A stretch of DNA of 6,035 nt from Pseudomonadota bacterium (GCA_021829055.1 JAJZCS010000137.1:1-6035); one strand, 5' to 3'; positions 1 to 5,880 are shown, counted from the first letter of the stretch. Translations and numbers: made by a program. The notes: generated by a model from the sequence alone, not told the origin.

Positions 1-2
1 CG

Positions 3-685
3 ATCCGCACGTTCCGCGAGCGGCTGGCCGCCGTCTGTGCCCTCGACACGCTGTTTGCCGATTTCGACCGCCAGTTGAAGGAACGCAGCTATCTACAGAT
101 GGGTGAGCAGATCGTCGACGCAACGCCGGTCGCGGCGCCCCAACGGAGGAACACCGAGGCCGGGAAGGCGGCGGTGAAGGAAGGCAAGAGGCCCGCCGAG
201 ATCTGGCCAGACGAGCCGGCCAAGCAAGGCCCGCCAAAAAGACACCGATGCGTGCTGGACGCTGACGTTCGCCACAGCCCGGCCGGCTGCTGATGGCAAG
301 CCGCAGCCGGATATCGCGATCCCGAGCTTTGGCTACAAGAGCAGTATCTCGATCTGCCGGACGTTCGGCTTTATCCGCAAGGGCAAGACCACCGACGGTG
401 CGCGGGTATGACGGACGCATGCTGCGGGACGTGGTGACAAACGACAACACCGCGTCCGATGTGTGGGCAGCTAAGCCAACGAGTGCTGGCTGCACCCCGC
501 AGGGCAAGGTCAGCCGTATCCATCGCCGCAAGCCGAAGGCGTGGCCGATGTCCGAGCGCACCACGAAGGCCAATGCCGCCAAGTCCAAGGTCCGCGTCCG
601 CGTCGAGCATGTGTTTGCTTACCAGAAGGCGACAATGGGCCTATTTATCCCCAACATCGGCATCCGCCGCGCCAAGGCAGGATAG
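3..685 (+). pseudogene. IS5-family transposase, 5'-truncated by window edge and frameshifted
   Basis: Remnant of a DDE transposase of the IS5 family, which moves its own element by cut-and-paste. Reading starts in the frame of base 3 (IRTFRERLAAVC...) and continues through the family blocks GEQIVDAT, RRNTEAGKAA and EIWPDEPAK. One extra base near 225-229 shifts the frame; the next stretch reads ARQKDTDACWTLTF and PDIAIPSFGYKS. A second extra base near 403-406 shifts it again to YDGRMLRDVV, NTASDVWA, VSRIHRRKPK and VEHVFAYQK, ending at TAG 683-685. The first catalytic Asp (VDAT, codon 117-119) and the Glu (VEHVF, codon 605-607) remain, but the central block after DVWA at about 470, where the family has ADTAYRS with the second Asp, is deleted or scrambled. 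The C-terminal end also stops short of the usual LANLAYN block. It cannot make an active enzyme. Family call is from motif memory; confidence is high. Confidence 0.88.
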
Positions 686-955
686 CTGCGTCCCGATCAT
701 CGAAAAGCACCCGAAAAGCCAACGTCGAACGGTCAAGAGCCAGGAATTCCGCCTCCCGTTGCCATGCCATGGCCCATCAGGTCCTCACCGACCCGCCAGC
801 CTCAAAGCCAACGGGTAAATGGAGGTGCCAAGATCCCAAGAAGGATGAGAAATCCTGCTTCTTGGCCAATCAAACGCGGCGACGACCCCGGGCCAAACAC
901 GAGTCTTGGGTGTTCCTGAGCAAAGAATAAAAGGCGATCCGTTTAGGCTTGCCAG
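686..955. other. Gene-free spacer between IS5 remnant and gtrA-like gene
   Basis: No reading frame here resembles a known protein. The long plus-strand frames that cross it are out-of-frame continuations of the decayed IS5 transposase. I could not find the expected IS5 right terminal repeat, so the element probably lost its end by deletion or later rearrangement. The only visible structure is the hairpin at 836-865. Confidence 0.5.
836..865. repeat. Imperfect hairpin in spacer
   Basis: CCAAGAAG at 836-843 pairs perfectly with CTTCTTGG at 858-865. GAT (844-846) can pair with ATC (852-854), leaving a 5-nt loop GAGAA and a 3-nt bulge. There is no T run on either strand, so a Rho-independent terminator is unlikely. 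It lies downstream of the gtrA-like gene on that gene's transcript and could protect or end its mRNA, but this is only inference. Confidence 0.4.
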
Positions 956-1384
956 CTAACAGAATACCAGAGATCTCGATAAAATAAAGTTAACGCCAAA
1001 ACCAACCGCTGCACCGGCGGCGACAGCAAGAATCGGTTGTTGGCGTGCTGTAGCCTCTGTGGCGATAAGGAACATATACATACCGCGGTTGAGACTGAGT
1101 CCGACGAGATTCACCGCTAAAAAGCGGGTCCACTGAACATGCGCCTGGACATGGCGACGATAGCGGAATGTCCATGCACGATTAAGGGCCCAATTAACAC
1201 TGGCTGCGGCAAAATAGCCAACCATACCAGCGGCGTAGAGACCTATCGAAGCTCGCATCGTATAGACGAACGCTGTGTCGACACATAATCCGCCGGCGCC
1301 TACGGTGCCAAAGCGTAGAAATTCTATTAGTGCGCTATGGTCATGCCTGTAAGCGGCGGAAAGTAAAGACCTGAGGTTCAGCAT
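956..1384 (-). CDS. GtrA-like family membrane protein
   Basis: Small integral membrane protein of the GtrA/DPMS1-like family. Family members are thought to help move polyprenyl-phosphate-linked sugars across the inner membrane or to assist a glycosyltransferase that modifies cell-surface polysaccharides. From the ATG at 1384 it is 142 residues, the normal family length. It has four hydrophobic segments, roughly residues 25-45, 50-66, 86-108 and 118-138. The typical duplicated signature appears as VNWALNRAWTF after segment 2 and VNFILSRSLVF at the C-terminus. The frame stays open to an ATG at 1522 (188 residues), but the extra 46 residues look non-coding and lack family similarity. A weak GAGCGGA precedes that ATG, while no clear ribosome site precedes 1384, so the start is uncertain. 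No glycosyltransferase partner gene is visible on either side. Family call is strong; its specific substrate cannot be told. Confidence 0.82.
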   Translation of the reverse strand: MLNLRSLLSAAYRHDHSALIEFLRFGTVGAGGLCVDTAFVYTMRASIGLYAAGMVGYFAAASVNWALNRAWTFRYRRHVQAHVQWTRFLAVNLVGLSLNRGMYMFLIATEATARQQPILAVAAGAAVGFGVNFILSRSLVFC

Positions 1385-1845
1385 TGAGGTTTGAGTTATA
1401 CCATTCGCGTACACGATCGACCAGTGGCTGGCCAATTTTGGCGATTGTGACGGCGCCCGAAGAGCCAACGTGATTTCTGTTCCATAGGCTGGACCATTTA
1501 CCGAGAAAAGGGTGGTGTGCATTCCGCTCGGAGTTGGTTACAAGGGCGCGGACATATCGGAGCGCTTGGGATGACGCGACGAACAAACCTAAACGGCAAA
1601 GACCAAATAGGAAGTTGGGTTGCGGGTGCCGTCGTTCGAATTAATCTAGGAGCGCTCCATGCCGCGGCGAGCGACATCGGCACACATAGCATTCAGCTTG
1701 GCGCTTCGACCCCCAAAGTCATGAGAAGCTCCGTGGGATTCCGTTGCTAATATACGCCGCAAATCGAGGCTAAACAAACAACCAAGATCAAACGACCACA
1801 TCGCCGCTGGTGTGACGTGGCGCATGCTTAGATGGGTCTTGATAA
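1385..1845. other. Unassigned region, no recognisable gene
   Basis: Both strands carry open frames of 60-100 codons here, for example minus-strand frames ending near 1341 and 1498 and a plus-strand frame 1517-1750. I recognise none of them, none has a good ribosome-binding site, and several overlap each other. The region may be decayed sequence from genes once linked to the gtrA-like gene. I see no RNA gene or clear repeat. Confidence 0.45.
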
Positions 1846-2037
1846 ATGTCAGACGCTGAGATCGGTATTTTAGCCAAACGATGGCATCAGGTGCGTCTCA
1901 TGATACGGCAATTTTCGGCCAGCGAAAATCTACTCGGTTATCTCGCTATTATCGGAGCTTCTTTTTATCTATTTACGATGCCGTACCAGGTCTTATTGCC
2001 CTGTTATGTCGGGATGAGTTGTAGACTAGAAATCTGA
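1846..2037 (+). pseudogene. Possible fragment of an MFS transporter
   Basis: A 63-residue frame from ATG 1846 to TGA 2037. Residues about 29-52 form one hydrophobic stretch (LLGYLAIIGASFYLFTMPYQ) followed by VLLPCY. This resembles the loop and helix of MFS_3-type exporters, which commonly read as a hydrophobic helix, then G-x-PY-x-VLLP-VFA. The match ends abruptly after LLPCYV, and no other transporter helices are found in any frame before or after, so it would be an internal slice rather than a working protein. There is no Shine-Dalgarno ahead of the ATG, and two stop codons (TGA, TAA) immediately precede it in frame. Alternative: a chance ORF or a small single-span membrane protein. The similarity is from memory of a short motif and is weak. 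Confidence 0.3.
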
Positions 2038-2161
2038 GTGCAGAGGAGATGATCATGATGTTTGACTGTGGACGCAGCATAATTTGACGTGTTATGAAAA
2101 GCATGAGACCCGTTGGTTAACGGTGCTGGGGATATTTCATTACGTAATCGACATAATGCCT

Positions 2162-2191
2162 ATATTTAGGGTCTGGCGGCGGACTAAATAT
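2162..2191. repeat. AT-rich inverted repeat downstream of rlmB
   Basis: ATATTTAG at 2162-2169 is perfectly complementary to CTAAATAT at 2184-2191, with a GC-rich 14-nt spacer. It lies 16 nt past the rlmB stop codon on the rlmB transcript. The stem is AT-rich and followed by no clear U run, so it is only a candidate 3'-end structure or transcription terminator, possibly a protein-binding palindrome. Confidence 0.35.
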
Positions 2192-2206
2192 TTAATGTGA
2201 CATATG

Positions 2207-3088
2207 TTAATTCTGGGTGATTTCATAGAGAGCTATCGCTGCTGCAGCGGAAACGTTCAAGCTTTCCATACCTCCCGGCATTGGTAGAAAAACTAACTCG
2301 TCGCACGTTTCGCGCGTCAGGCGGCGCATGCCTTCCCCTTCTGCCCCAAGGACCAGCGCTACGCGCCTGCCGCCGAGCGTCGACCCTTTCAGCCGAGTTT
2401 TCCCCCCTGCATCAAGGCCGAGTATCCAGAGTCCTGACGCTTTAAGTGCGATTAGAGCTCGCGCAATATTGGTGGTTCTAAGGAGGAGAATTTTTTCCAA
2501 TGCACCCGACGCGGCTTTGGCAAGGGCACCAGTTTCGTCAGGTGCGTTACGATCCTGCGTAATCACCAGCGCGGCACCAAAGGCTTGGGCGGAGCGGAGG
2601 ATGGCTCCGACGTTGCGTGGGTCGGTTATCTGATCGAGCACGAGAACTGGGCCTGGGCGATTGAGCGCATCGGCAAGAGTTGCCCCCGGCAATGGGTCGG
2701 TTTGTAACGCTACACCCTGATGGACAATGCCCCGACCGAGCATGTGATCGAGACGATTGCGGTCGATCCGCTCCCCAGGAATTGCCCAAGGCTTCGGGAG
2801 CCGCGCGGTTAAGACAGCTTCGGCTTCTTCGGTCAGAACGAGACGGCGCAGCCGTCGTGCGGGATTGGCTAAGGCGGCTTCGACTGCATGAATTCCATAC
2901 AGCCAGAACGACCCCCCATAACGCGGGCGGCCATGGCTGTCATTGCTCTTCGACGGGTCGGAACGGATGGAGTGTGGCGCTGGCGAGCGCTCTGCCTCAC
3001 CACGCTTCTGGTGAGGGAGTGTCGGGCCGTGCTTGTGGCGCGGAGGCTTTGCTTTGCCATGCTTTCGGCGTGGGTCGACAGGTTCCAT
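2207..3088 (-). CDS. rlmB: 23S rRNA (guanosine-2'-O-)-methyltransferase RlmB, TrmH/SpoU family
   Basis: SPOUT-class enzyme that uses S-adenosylmethionine to methylate the ribose of a guanosine in the peptidyl-transferase region of 23S rRNA (G2251 in E. coli numbering). The protein is 293 residues. Residues 1-60 are a basic, His/Pro/Lys-rich, low-complexity extension. Residues about 62-135 match the substrate-binding domain (LYGIHAVEAALANPARR, then GIVHQGVAL). The catalytic SpoU domain follows with its three knot motifs: DQITDPRNVGAILRSAQAFG at 152-171 (catalytic Asn159 and Arg165), LVLGAEGEGM at 245-254, and MESLNVSAAAAIALYE at 274-289. All key residues are present, so it should be active. 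E. coli RlmB is about 243 residues; the extra length is the N-terminal tail. ATG 3088 has no Shine-Dalgarno and a candidate -10 lies just upstream, so the mRNA may be leaderless. Distinguishing RlmB from other TrmH-family methylases rests on overall similarity. Confidence 0.93.
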   Translation of the reverse strand: MEPVDPRRKHGKAKPPRHKHGPTLPHQKRGEAERSPAPHSIRSDPSKSNDSHGRPRYGGSFWLYGIHAVEAALANPARRLRRLVLTEEAEAVLTARLPKPWAIPGERIDRNRLDHMLGRGIVHQGVALQTDPLPGATLADALNRPGPVLVLDQITDPRNVGAILRSAQAFGAALVITQDRNAPDETGALAKAASGALEKILLLRTTNIARALIALKASGLWILGLDAGGKTRLKGSTLGGRRVALVLGAEGEGMRRLTRETCDELVFLPMPGGMESLNVSAAAAIALYEITQN

Positions 3089-3096
3089 GGTCGTTG

Positions 3097-3124
3097 TCTA
3101 TCGCGAGGCTGCGGCCGTTGACAA
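3097..3124 (-). promoter_or_regulatory. Candidate rlmB promoter
   Basis: On the minus strand TTGTCA (3124-3119; 5 of 6 to TTGACA) is followed after 16 nt by GATAGA (3102-3097; a poor -10, 3 of 6). Transcription would start within a few bases of the rlmB ATG at 3088. This fits the missing ribosome-binding site. The -35 box overlaps the one read in the opposite direction for tRNA-Tyr. Confidence 0.35.
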
Positions 3125-3147
3125 TGCCCGCTCGATCGCAGAATACG
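3118..3147 (+). promoter_or_regulatory. Candidate tRNA-Tyr promoter
   Basis: A consensus -35 box TTGACA lies at 3118-3123. With an 18-nt spacer the -10 would be AATACG (3142-3147; 3 of 6). This places the start at or just before the tRNA 5' end at 3154. The perfect -35 and the position make a promoter plausible; the -10 is weak. Confidence 0.45.
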
Positions 3148-3153
3148 AGCGGC

Positions 3154-3239
3154 GGAGGGGTGCCCGAGTGGCTAAAGGGGACGGACTGTAAATCCGTTGG
3201 CGCACGCCTACGTTGGTTCGAATCCAACCCCCTCCACCA
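3154..3239 (+). tRNA. tRNA-Tyr (anticodon GTA)
   Basis: A class II tRNA of 86 nt with encoded CCA. Acceptor stem GGAGGGG (3154-3160) pairs with CCCCTCC (3229-3235), discriminator A3236, CCA 3237-3239. The anticodon stem ACGGA (3181-3185)/TCCGT (3193-3197) encloses the loop CTGTAAA with GTA at 3188-3190. A long variable arm follows (about 3198-3211). The T stem GTTGG/CCAAC (3212-3216/3224-3228) encloses TTCGAAT. All arms fold with canonical pairs, so the gene looks functional. It diverges from rlmB across a 65-bp spacer. Confidence 0.97.
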
Positions 3240-3256
3240 AAGCCTGGGGGCTTTTT
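3239..3256 (+). terminator. Candidate Rho-independent terminator of tRNA-Tyr
   Basis: AAAGCC (3239-3244) pairs with GGCTTT (3249-3254) around a TGGG loop, ending in a run of five T (3252-3256). The stem is short and begins at the last base of the tRNA, so stability is modest, but position and T run fit a tRNA terminator. No second tRNA follows. Confidence 0.5.
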
Positions 3257-3282
3257 GAGGCCCAGTGGTGGTGATTTGCGCT

Positions 3283-3331
3283 GAGATCTGACCCGGGAGA
3301 GGCAGAAATTTTCATCGAGATTTGACCCGGG
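3283..3331. repeat. Two 15-bp direct repeats at the end of the IS21-type remnant
   Basis: GAGATCTGACCCGGG (3283-3297) and GAGATTTGACCCGGG (3317-3331) differ at one base and are 34 bp apart start to start. IS21-family elements carry several such internal repeats at their ends as transposase-binding sites. Here they lie just beyond the istB tail, so they most likely mark the right end of that element. The second copy overlaps the last codons of the istB frame. Confidence 0.65.
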
Positions 3332-3527
3332 TGAAGTTTATGTCCCGCGTTGGACGGGGCGGGTCAGGGGGCTGATTTTTCTCCTTTCGGTTTTGGGATT
3401 TCTGAACTGAGCTGTTCTTAAACCTGAAGCTGTCATTGCCGGTCTCGAGGGTGTGGCAATGGTGTGTCAGGCGGTCGAGGAGTGCTGTGGTCATTTTGCC
3501 ATCCCCGAATACCTCATGATGATCCAA
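3312..3527 (-). pseudogene. istB (IS21-family ATP-binding helper protein), C-terminal fragment
   Basis: IstB is the AAA+ ATPase that assists the IstA transposase of IS21-type elements. Only the last part is present: [15 protein letters not shown] then [18 protein letters not shown], which is the family's highly conserved C-terminal block, followed by a Lys/Asn/Pro-rich tail to the stop at 3312. Walker A and B regions and all of istA are missing; the match begins abruptly at about 3512, where sequence of another element starts. No intact start codon of the gene is present (the open frame here begins at a TTG at 3527 inside foreign sequence). It is a non-functional remnant. Family call is strong from the conserved block. 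Confidence 0.85.
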
Positions 3528-3638
3528 CGCATCGTCTCCGGGCGAACCAGGGCCACCAAAATCGACCAGTTGCTCCCCTGAAATTGGAAGGCCGATCGCG
3601 CCGCCACGGAAATCGTTGAAGCCGCCGCATAGCCATCA
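3516..3638 (+). pseudogene. IS66-family transposase, C-terminal fragment
   Basis: Plus-strand frame reading [19 protein letters not shown], stop, [16 protein letters not shown], stop. The C-termini of IS66-type TnpC transposases typically end with a helix, then a (K/R)I-D-E-L-L-P-W-N-W block. Here the Trp after LLP is TGA (3579-3581), a one-base change from TGG, with NWK continuing in frame. Only this last block is present; the catalytic domain and the TnpA and TnpB genes are absent. It lies antisense to, and directly abuts, the istB fragment, so one element has interrupted or replaced the other. The match is short and made from memory of the motif, so confidence is moderate. Confidence 0.55.
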
Positions 3639-3681
3639 TACAAACGTCTTTCAACAAGGTCGGAGAAACAACGCTTGCCAT

Positions 3682-3807
3682 TGCCCAGCGCACGGTCGCG
3701 CTTGTTCCGATAATCAGCAACCGGAGCAAGGTCCATTCACCCATTCGAGACGTCTGGCCCAGCCTCGCAGCCGACGAGTGGGTACTGTCGTCGAGGCGGT
3801 GAACAGC
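3682..3807 (-). pseudogene. IS110-family transposase, internal fragment
   Basis: Minus-strand frame reading DDSTHSSAARLGQTSRMG, then EWTLLRLLIIGTSATVRWA. This matches the C-terminal transposase_20 region of IS110-type (DEDD) transposases, which reads approximately QHSTGGK-RLG-ISKMGERTLRRLLIIGA-AVVR. The codon range of the clear match is about 3682-3807. The N-terminal DEDD catalytic domain is absent, and downstream residues (MASVVSPTLL...) no longer fit the family's LVAVALANKMARIAWAL block. It is a decayed fragment. A second frame on the same strand (ADYRNKRDRALGNGKR...) is its shadow. Confidence 0.62.
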
Positions 3808-4005
3808 GTACGGGAGGGTTCCCTGAGATGAGTGCCCATCACTATCACGCGCATGCAGCGGCGCTTCCGTGACAAACGCAGATCAACCAATGATTTGAAC
3901 GAGGATCGCGATTCGCACGTGTCAGTTTATCCGCCTGAGCAACAGTATTCCGAGTTGGATTTTTGATAGTCATTATGTTGAGCGATCTTTTTCGCCACAC
4001 TATTC

Positions 4006-5685
4006 TTAATCGCCGTCTTCATCAGCTAAGGTAGATTCGACGATGGCCTGTGCTTCTGACAGCACGCGGTGCAGATGAGCCGTTCCCGAGAAGCTTTCGG
4101 CGTAGATCTTGTAAATGTCCTCGGTGCCTGATGGACGTGCTGCAAACCATCCGCTCTTGGCTATTACCTTCAGACCGCCGATGGGTGCGTGGTTGCCGGG
4201 GGCTTCAGTAAGGATGCTTTGGATTCTTTCTCCAGCTAGTTCTGCGGAGTGAACTTGCTGAGGAGACAAACGTCCTAGCTTTCGCTTTTGCTCTAGCGTC
4301 GCTGGTGCATTAACGCGATCATAAGCCGGGTTGCCGAACTCGCGCGCAAGGCTATCGTAAATCTCTCCCGGGTCTCGACCCAAGCGAGCGGTGAGCTCTG
4401 CCGATAGAAGTGCAAGTACAATCCCGTCCTTATCCGTTGTCCACACCGAACCGTCGAGACGGAGGAACGTTGCGCCAGCGCTCTCTTCGCCAGCAAAGCT
4501 AAGGGAGCCGTCGAGCAGGCCAGGGACGAACCACTTGAAACCGACCGGCACTTCGTAGAGCGCTCGACCAACCTTCGCGGCAACGTGATCGATCATCTGA
4601 CTGCTGACGACCGTTTTGCCCACCGCCGTCGCCTTAGCCCACTTTGGCCGGTGCTGAAAGAGATAGAAGATAGCAGATGCGAGGTAATGGTTGGGTGGCA
4701 GCAGACCGGCGGACTTGGTGACGATGCCATGCCGGTCGTGGTCAGTATCGCATGCGAACGCAACATCGAAGCGTTCCTTTAGGCTGATTAGACTCCGCAT
4801 CGCGTATGGTGAGGAAGGGTCCATCCGAATTCGCCCATCCCAGTCGGCAGTCATAAACCGAAACGTTGGGTCAACGACATTATTTACGGACGTGAGATTG
4901 AGTCGGTAGTGGTCAGCAATGCGTTCCCAATAGTGAACTCCTGCGCCGCCGAGAGGGTCCACTCCCATCGCGATGTTCGCACCACGAATGGCATCCATAT
5001 CGAGGACGTTGCCGAGATCTTCGACGTAAGCGTTAAGAAAATCGTAGTGGTGCGTGGTTGCGGCGCGTCGGGCTCTTTCGAAAGAGATTCGCTTCACCCC
5101 TTTTAGGTTGGTTTGTATAAATTCATTGGCCCTTTTGCCGATCCAGTTGGTCGTATCAGTTTCCGCAGGCCCACCGTTTGTGGGGTCGTATTTGAAGCCT
5201 CCGTCTTCTGGTGGGTTGTGCGAAGGCGTGATGACAATTCCGTCTGCTAGGCTGGCTTTACGGCCGCGATTGTATGTAAGTATCGCGCGGGAAATTGCGG
5301 GAGTAGGCGTGTATTCGCTCTTCTTTGAAAGCATGACCTCCACGTCGTTCGCCGCCAGCACTTCTAGCGCGCTTGTATAAGCGGGCATGGATAGGGGGTG
5401 CGTATCGATGCCCAGGAACAAGGGGCCGCCAATACCTCGGTGTTTACGATAATCGCAAATAGCCTGAGTGATAGCCAGAACATGCCACTCGTTAAACGTG
5501 CTTCGGAAGGCAGAACCGCGATGGCCCGAGGTACCAAAAGCTACCCGATGCTCCACAATGGAGAAATCAGGTAGATTGGTATAGTAGGCAGTGATGAGTT
5601 TTGGTATGTCAACCAGCATTGCTGGCGTTGGCTGTTTCCCGGCTAAGCAGCTTATTTCCGGGAGCGCAGAAGTTTTGTTAGTCAT
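4006..5685 (-). CDS. pgm: Phosphoglucomutase, alpha-D-glucose phosphate-specific
   Basis: Cytoplasmic enzyme interconverting glucose-1-phosphate and glucose-6-phosphate through a phosphoserine, supplying precursor for UDP-glucose and polysaccharides and linking glycogen to glycolysis. From ATG 5685 the protein is 559 residues (E. coli Pgm about 546). Motifs in order: FGTSGHRGSA from residue 50; active-site loop TPSHNPPEDGG with phospho-Ser155; magnesium loop DTDHDRHG with Asp313, Asp315 and Asp317; sugar-binding GEESAGA at 399-405; phosphate-binding RPSGTEDIYKIYAES from 517. All four domains of the alpha-D-phosphohexomutase superfamily are complete. The frame stays open upstream to a TTG at 5742 (578 residues), but family length favours the ATG. 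No strong Shine-Dalgarno precedes the ATG; it overlaps the stop of a small leader ORF and may be translated by coupling. It stands alone, with IS remnants downstream and an inverted-repeat unit upstream. Confidence 0.95.
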   Translation of the reverse strand: MTNKTSALPEISCLAGKQPTPAMLVDIPKLITAYYTNLPDFSIVEHRVAFGTSGHRGSAFRSTFNEWHVLAITQAICDYRKHRGIGGPLFLGIDTHPLSMPAYTSALEVLAANDVEVMLSKKSEYTPTPAISRAILTYNRGRKASLADGIVITPSHNPPEDGGFKYDPTNGGPAETDTTNWIGKRANEFIQTNLKGVKRISFERARRAATTHHYDFLNAYVEDLGNVLDMDAIRGANIAMGVDPLGGAGVHYWERIADHYRLNLTSVNNVVDPTFRFMTADWDGRIRMDPSSPYAMRSLISLKERFDVAFACDTDHDRHGIVTKSAGLLPPNHYLASAIFYLFQHRPKWAKATAVGKTVVSSQMIDHVAAKVGRALYEVPVGFKWFVPGLLDGSLSFAGEESAGATFLRLDGSVWTTDKDGIVLALLSAELTARLGRDPGEIYDSLAREFGNPAYDRVNAPATLEQKRKLGRLSPQQVHSAELAGERIQSILTEAPGNHAPIGGLKVIAKSGWFAARPSGTEDIYKIYAESFSGTAHLHRVLSEAQAIVESTLADEDGD

Positions 5686-5732
5686 TTCAAACCAATCGTT
5701 CTTGAAACATATGACTTTGCGATAATCCGCAT
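5682..5732 (-). CDS. Putative 16-codon leader ORF overlapping the pgm start
   Basis: From ATG 5732 a short frame encodes MRIIAKSYVSRTIGLK and ends in TGA (5684-5682). Its stop overlaps the pgm ATG as ATGA. An AGAGG (5747-5743) lies 10 nt upstream of its ATG, a better ribosome site than anything in front of pgm. This arrangement would allow translational coupling of pgm. No family is recognisable, and a frame this short can arise by chance. If pgm really starts at TTG 5742, this ORF is only a shadow. Confidence 0.35.
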   Translation of the reverse strand: MRIIAKSYVSRTIGLK

Positions 5733-5767
5733 CTTCCGACAACCTCTATTGGATAGACGTAAGTGTC

Positions 5768-5796
5768 CCTATAAGGGATCAACAACTCGTAACCAA
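5768..5796 (-). promoter_or_regulatory. Candidate pgm promoter with palindrome over the -10
   Basis: On the minus strand TTGGTT (5796-5791) and TATAGG (5773-5768) are 17 nt apart, the ideal spacing; matches are 3 of 6 and 4 of 6. A small palindrome, TCCCT-ATA-AGGGA at 5766-5778, covers the -10, which is the place an operator might occupy. The predicted start near 5761 would give a leader of about 75 nt to the pgm ATG. The nine-base direct repeat ACCAAGAGT occurs at 5792-5800 and 5815-5823. Confidence 0.35.
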
Positions 5797-5841
5797 GAGT
5801 CGAAGAATCTTTCTACCAAGAGTTAGCTGCAGAGTCTATCT

Positions 5842-5880
5842 CTCAGGCACACTGCGCCACTCGTGTAATTTATAGGCATC
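5842..5880 (+). repeat. Left arm of 39-bp perfect inverted repeat
   Basis: Reverse complement of 5997-6035 with no mismatch over 39 bases. The arm itself has no internal palindrome. It lies about 155 bp upstream of the pgm ATG, outside the candidate promoter. Confidence 0.9.

Noticed and set aside
459..930. Overlapping plus-strand frames (459-818 and 541-930)
   Set aside because: Arg/Pro/Ala-rich out-of-frame shadows of the IS5 transposase remnant, whose real frame is recognised by motifs.
1341..1692. Minus-strand frames upstream of the gtrA-like gene
   Set aside because: Open for up to about 100 codons but with no recognised motif or ribosome site, and in conflict with each other; kept only as an unassigned region.
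2680..3258. Plus-strand open frame of 192 codons across rlmB and tRNA-Tyr
   Set aside because: It is antisense to the clearly conserved rlmB gene and runs through the tRNA; the residues show no family character.
3491..3744. Minus-strand frames as an intact small gene
   Set aside because: One contains the IS110 block and the other is its shadow; both start in and run across joints between different IS fragments.
3960..4005. Terminator downstream of pgm
   Set aside because: Only a 4-bp stem (GCGA/TCGC) around an A-rich loop is visible, with no following T run; too weak to annotate.
4585..5380. Series of plus-strand open frames antisense to pgm
   Set aside because: They mirror the codons of an intact, highly conserved pgm gene and show no protein family signal.
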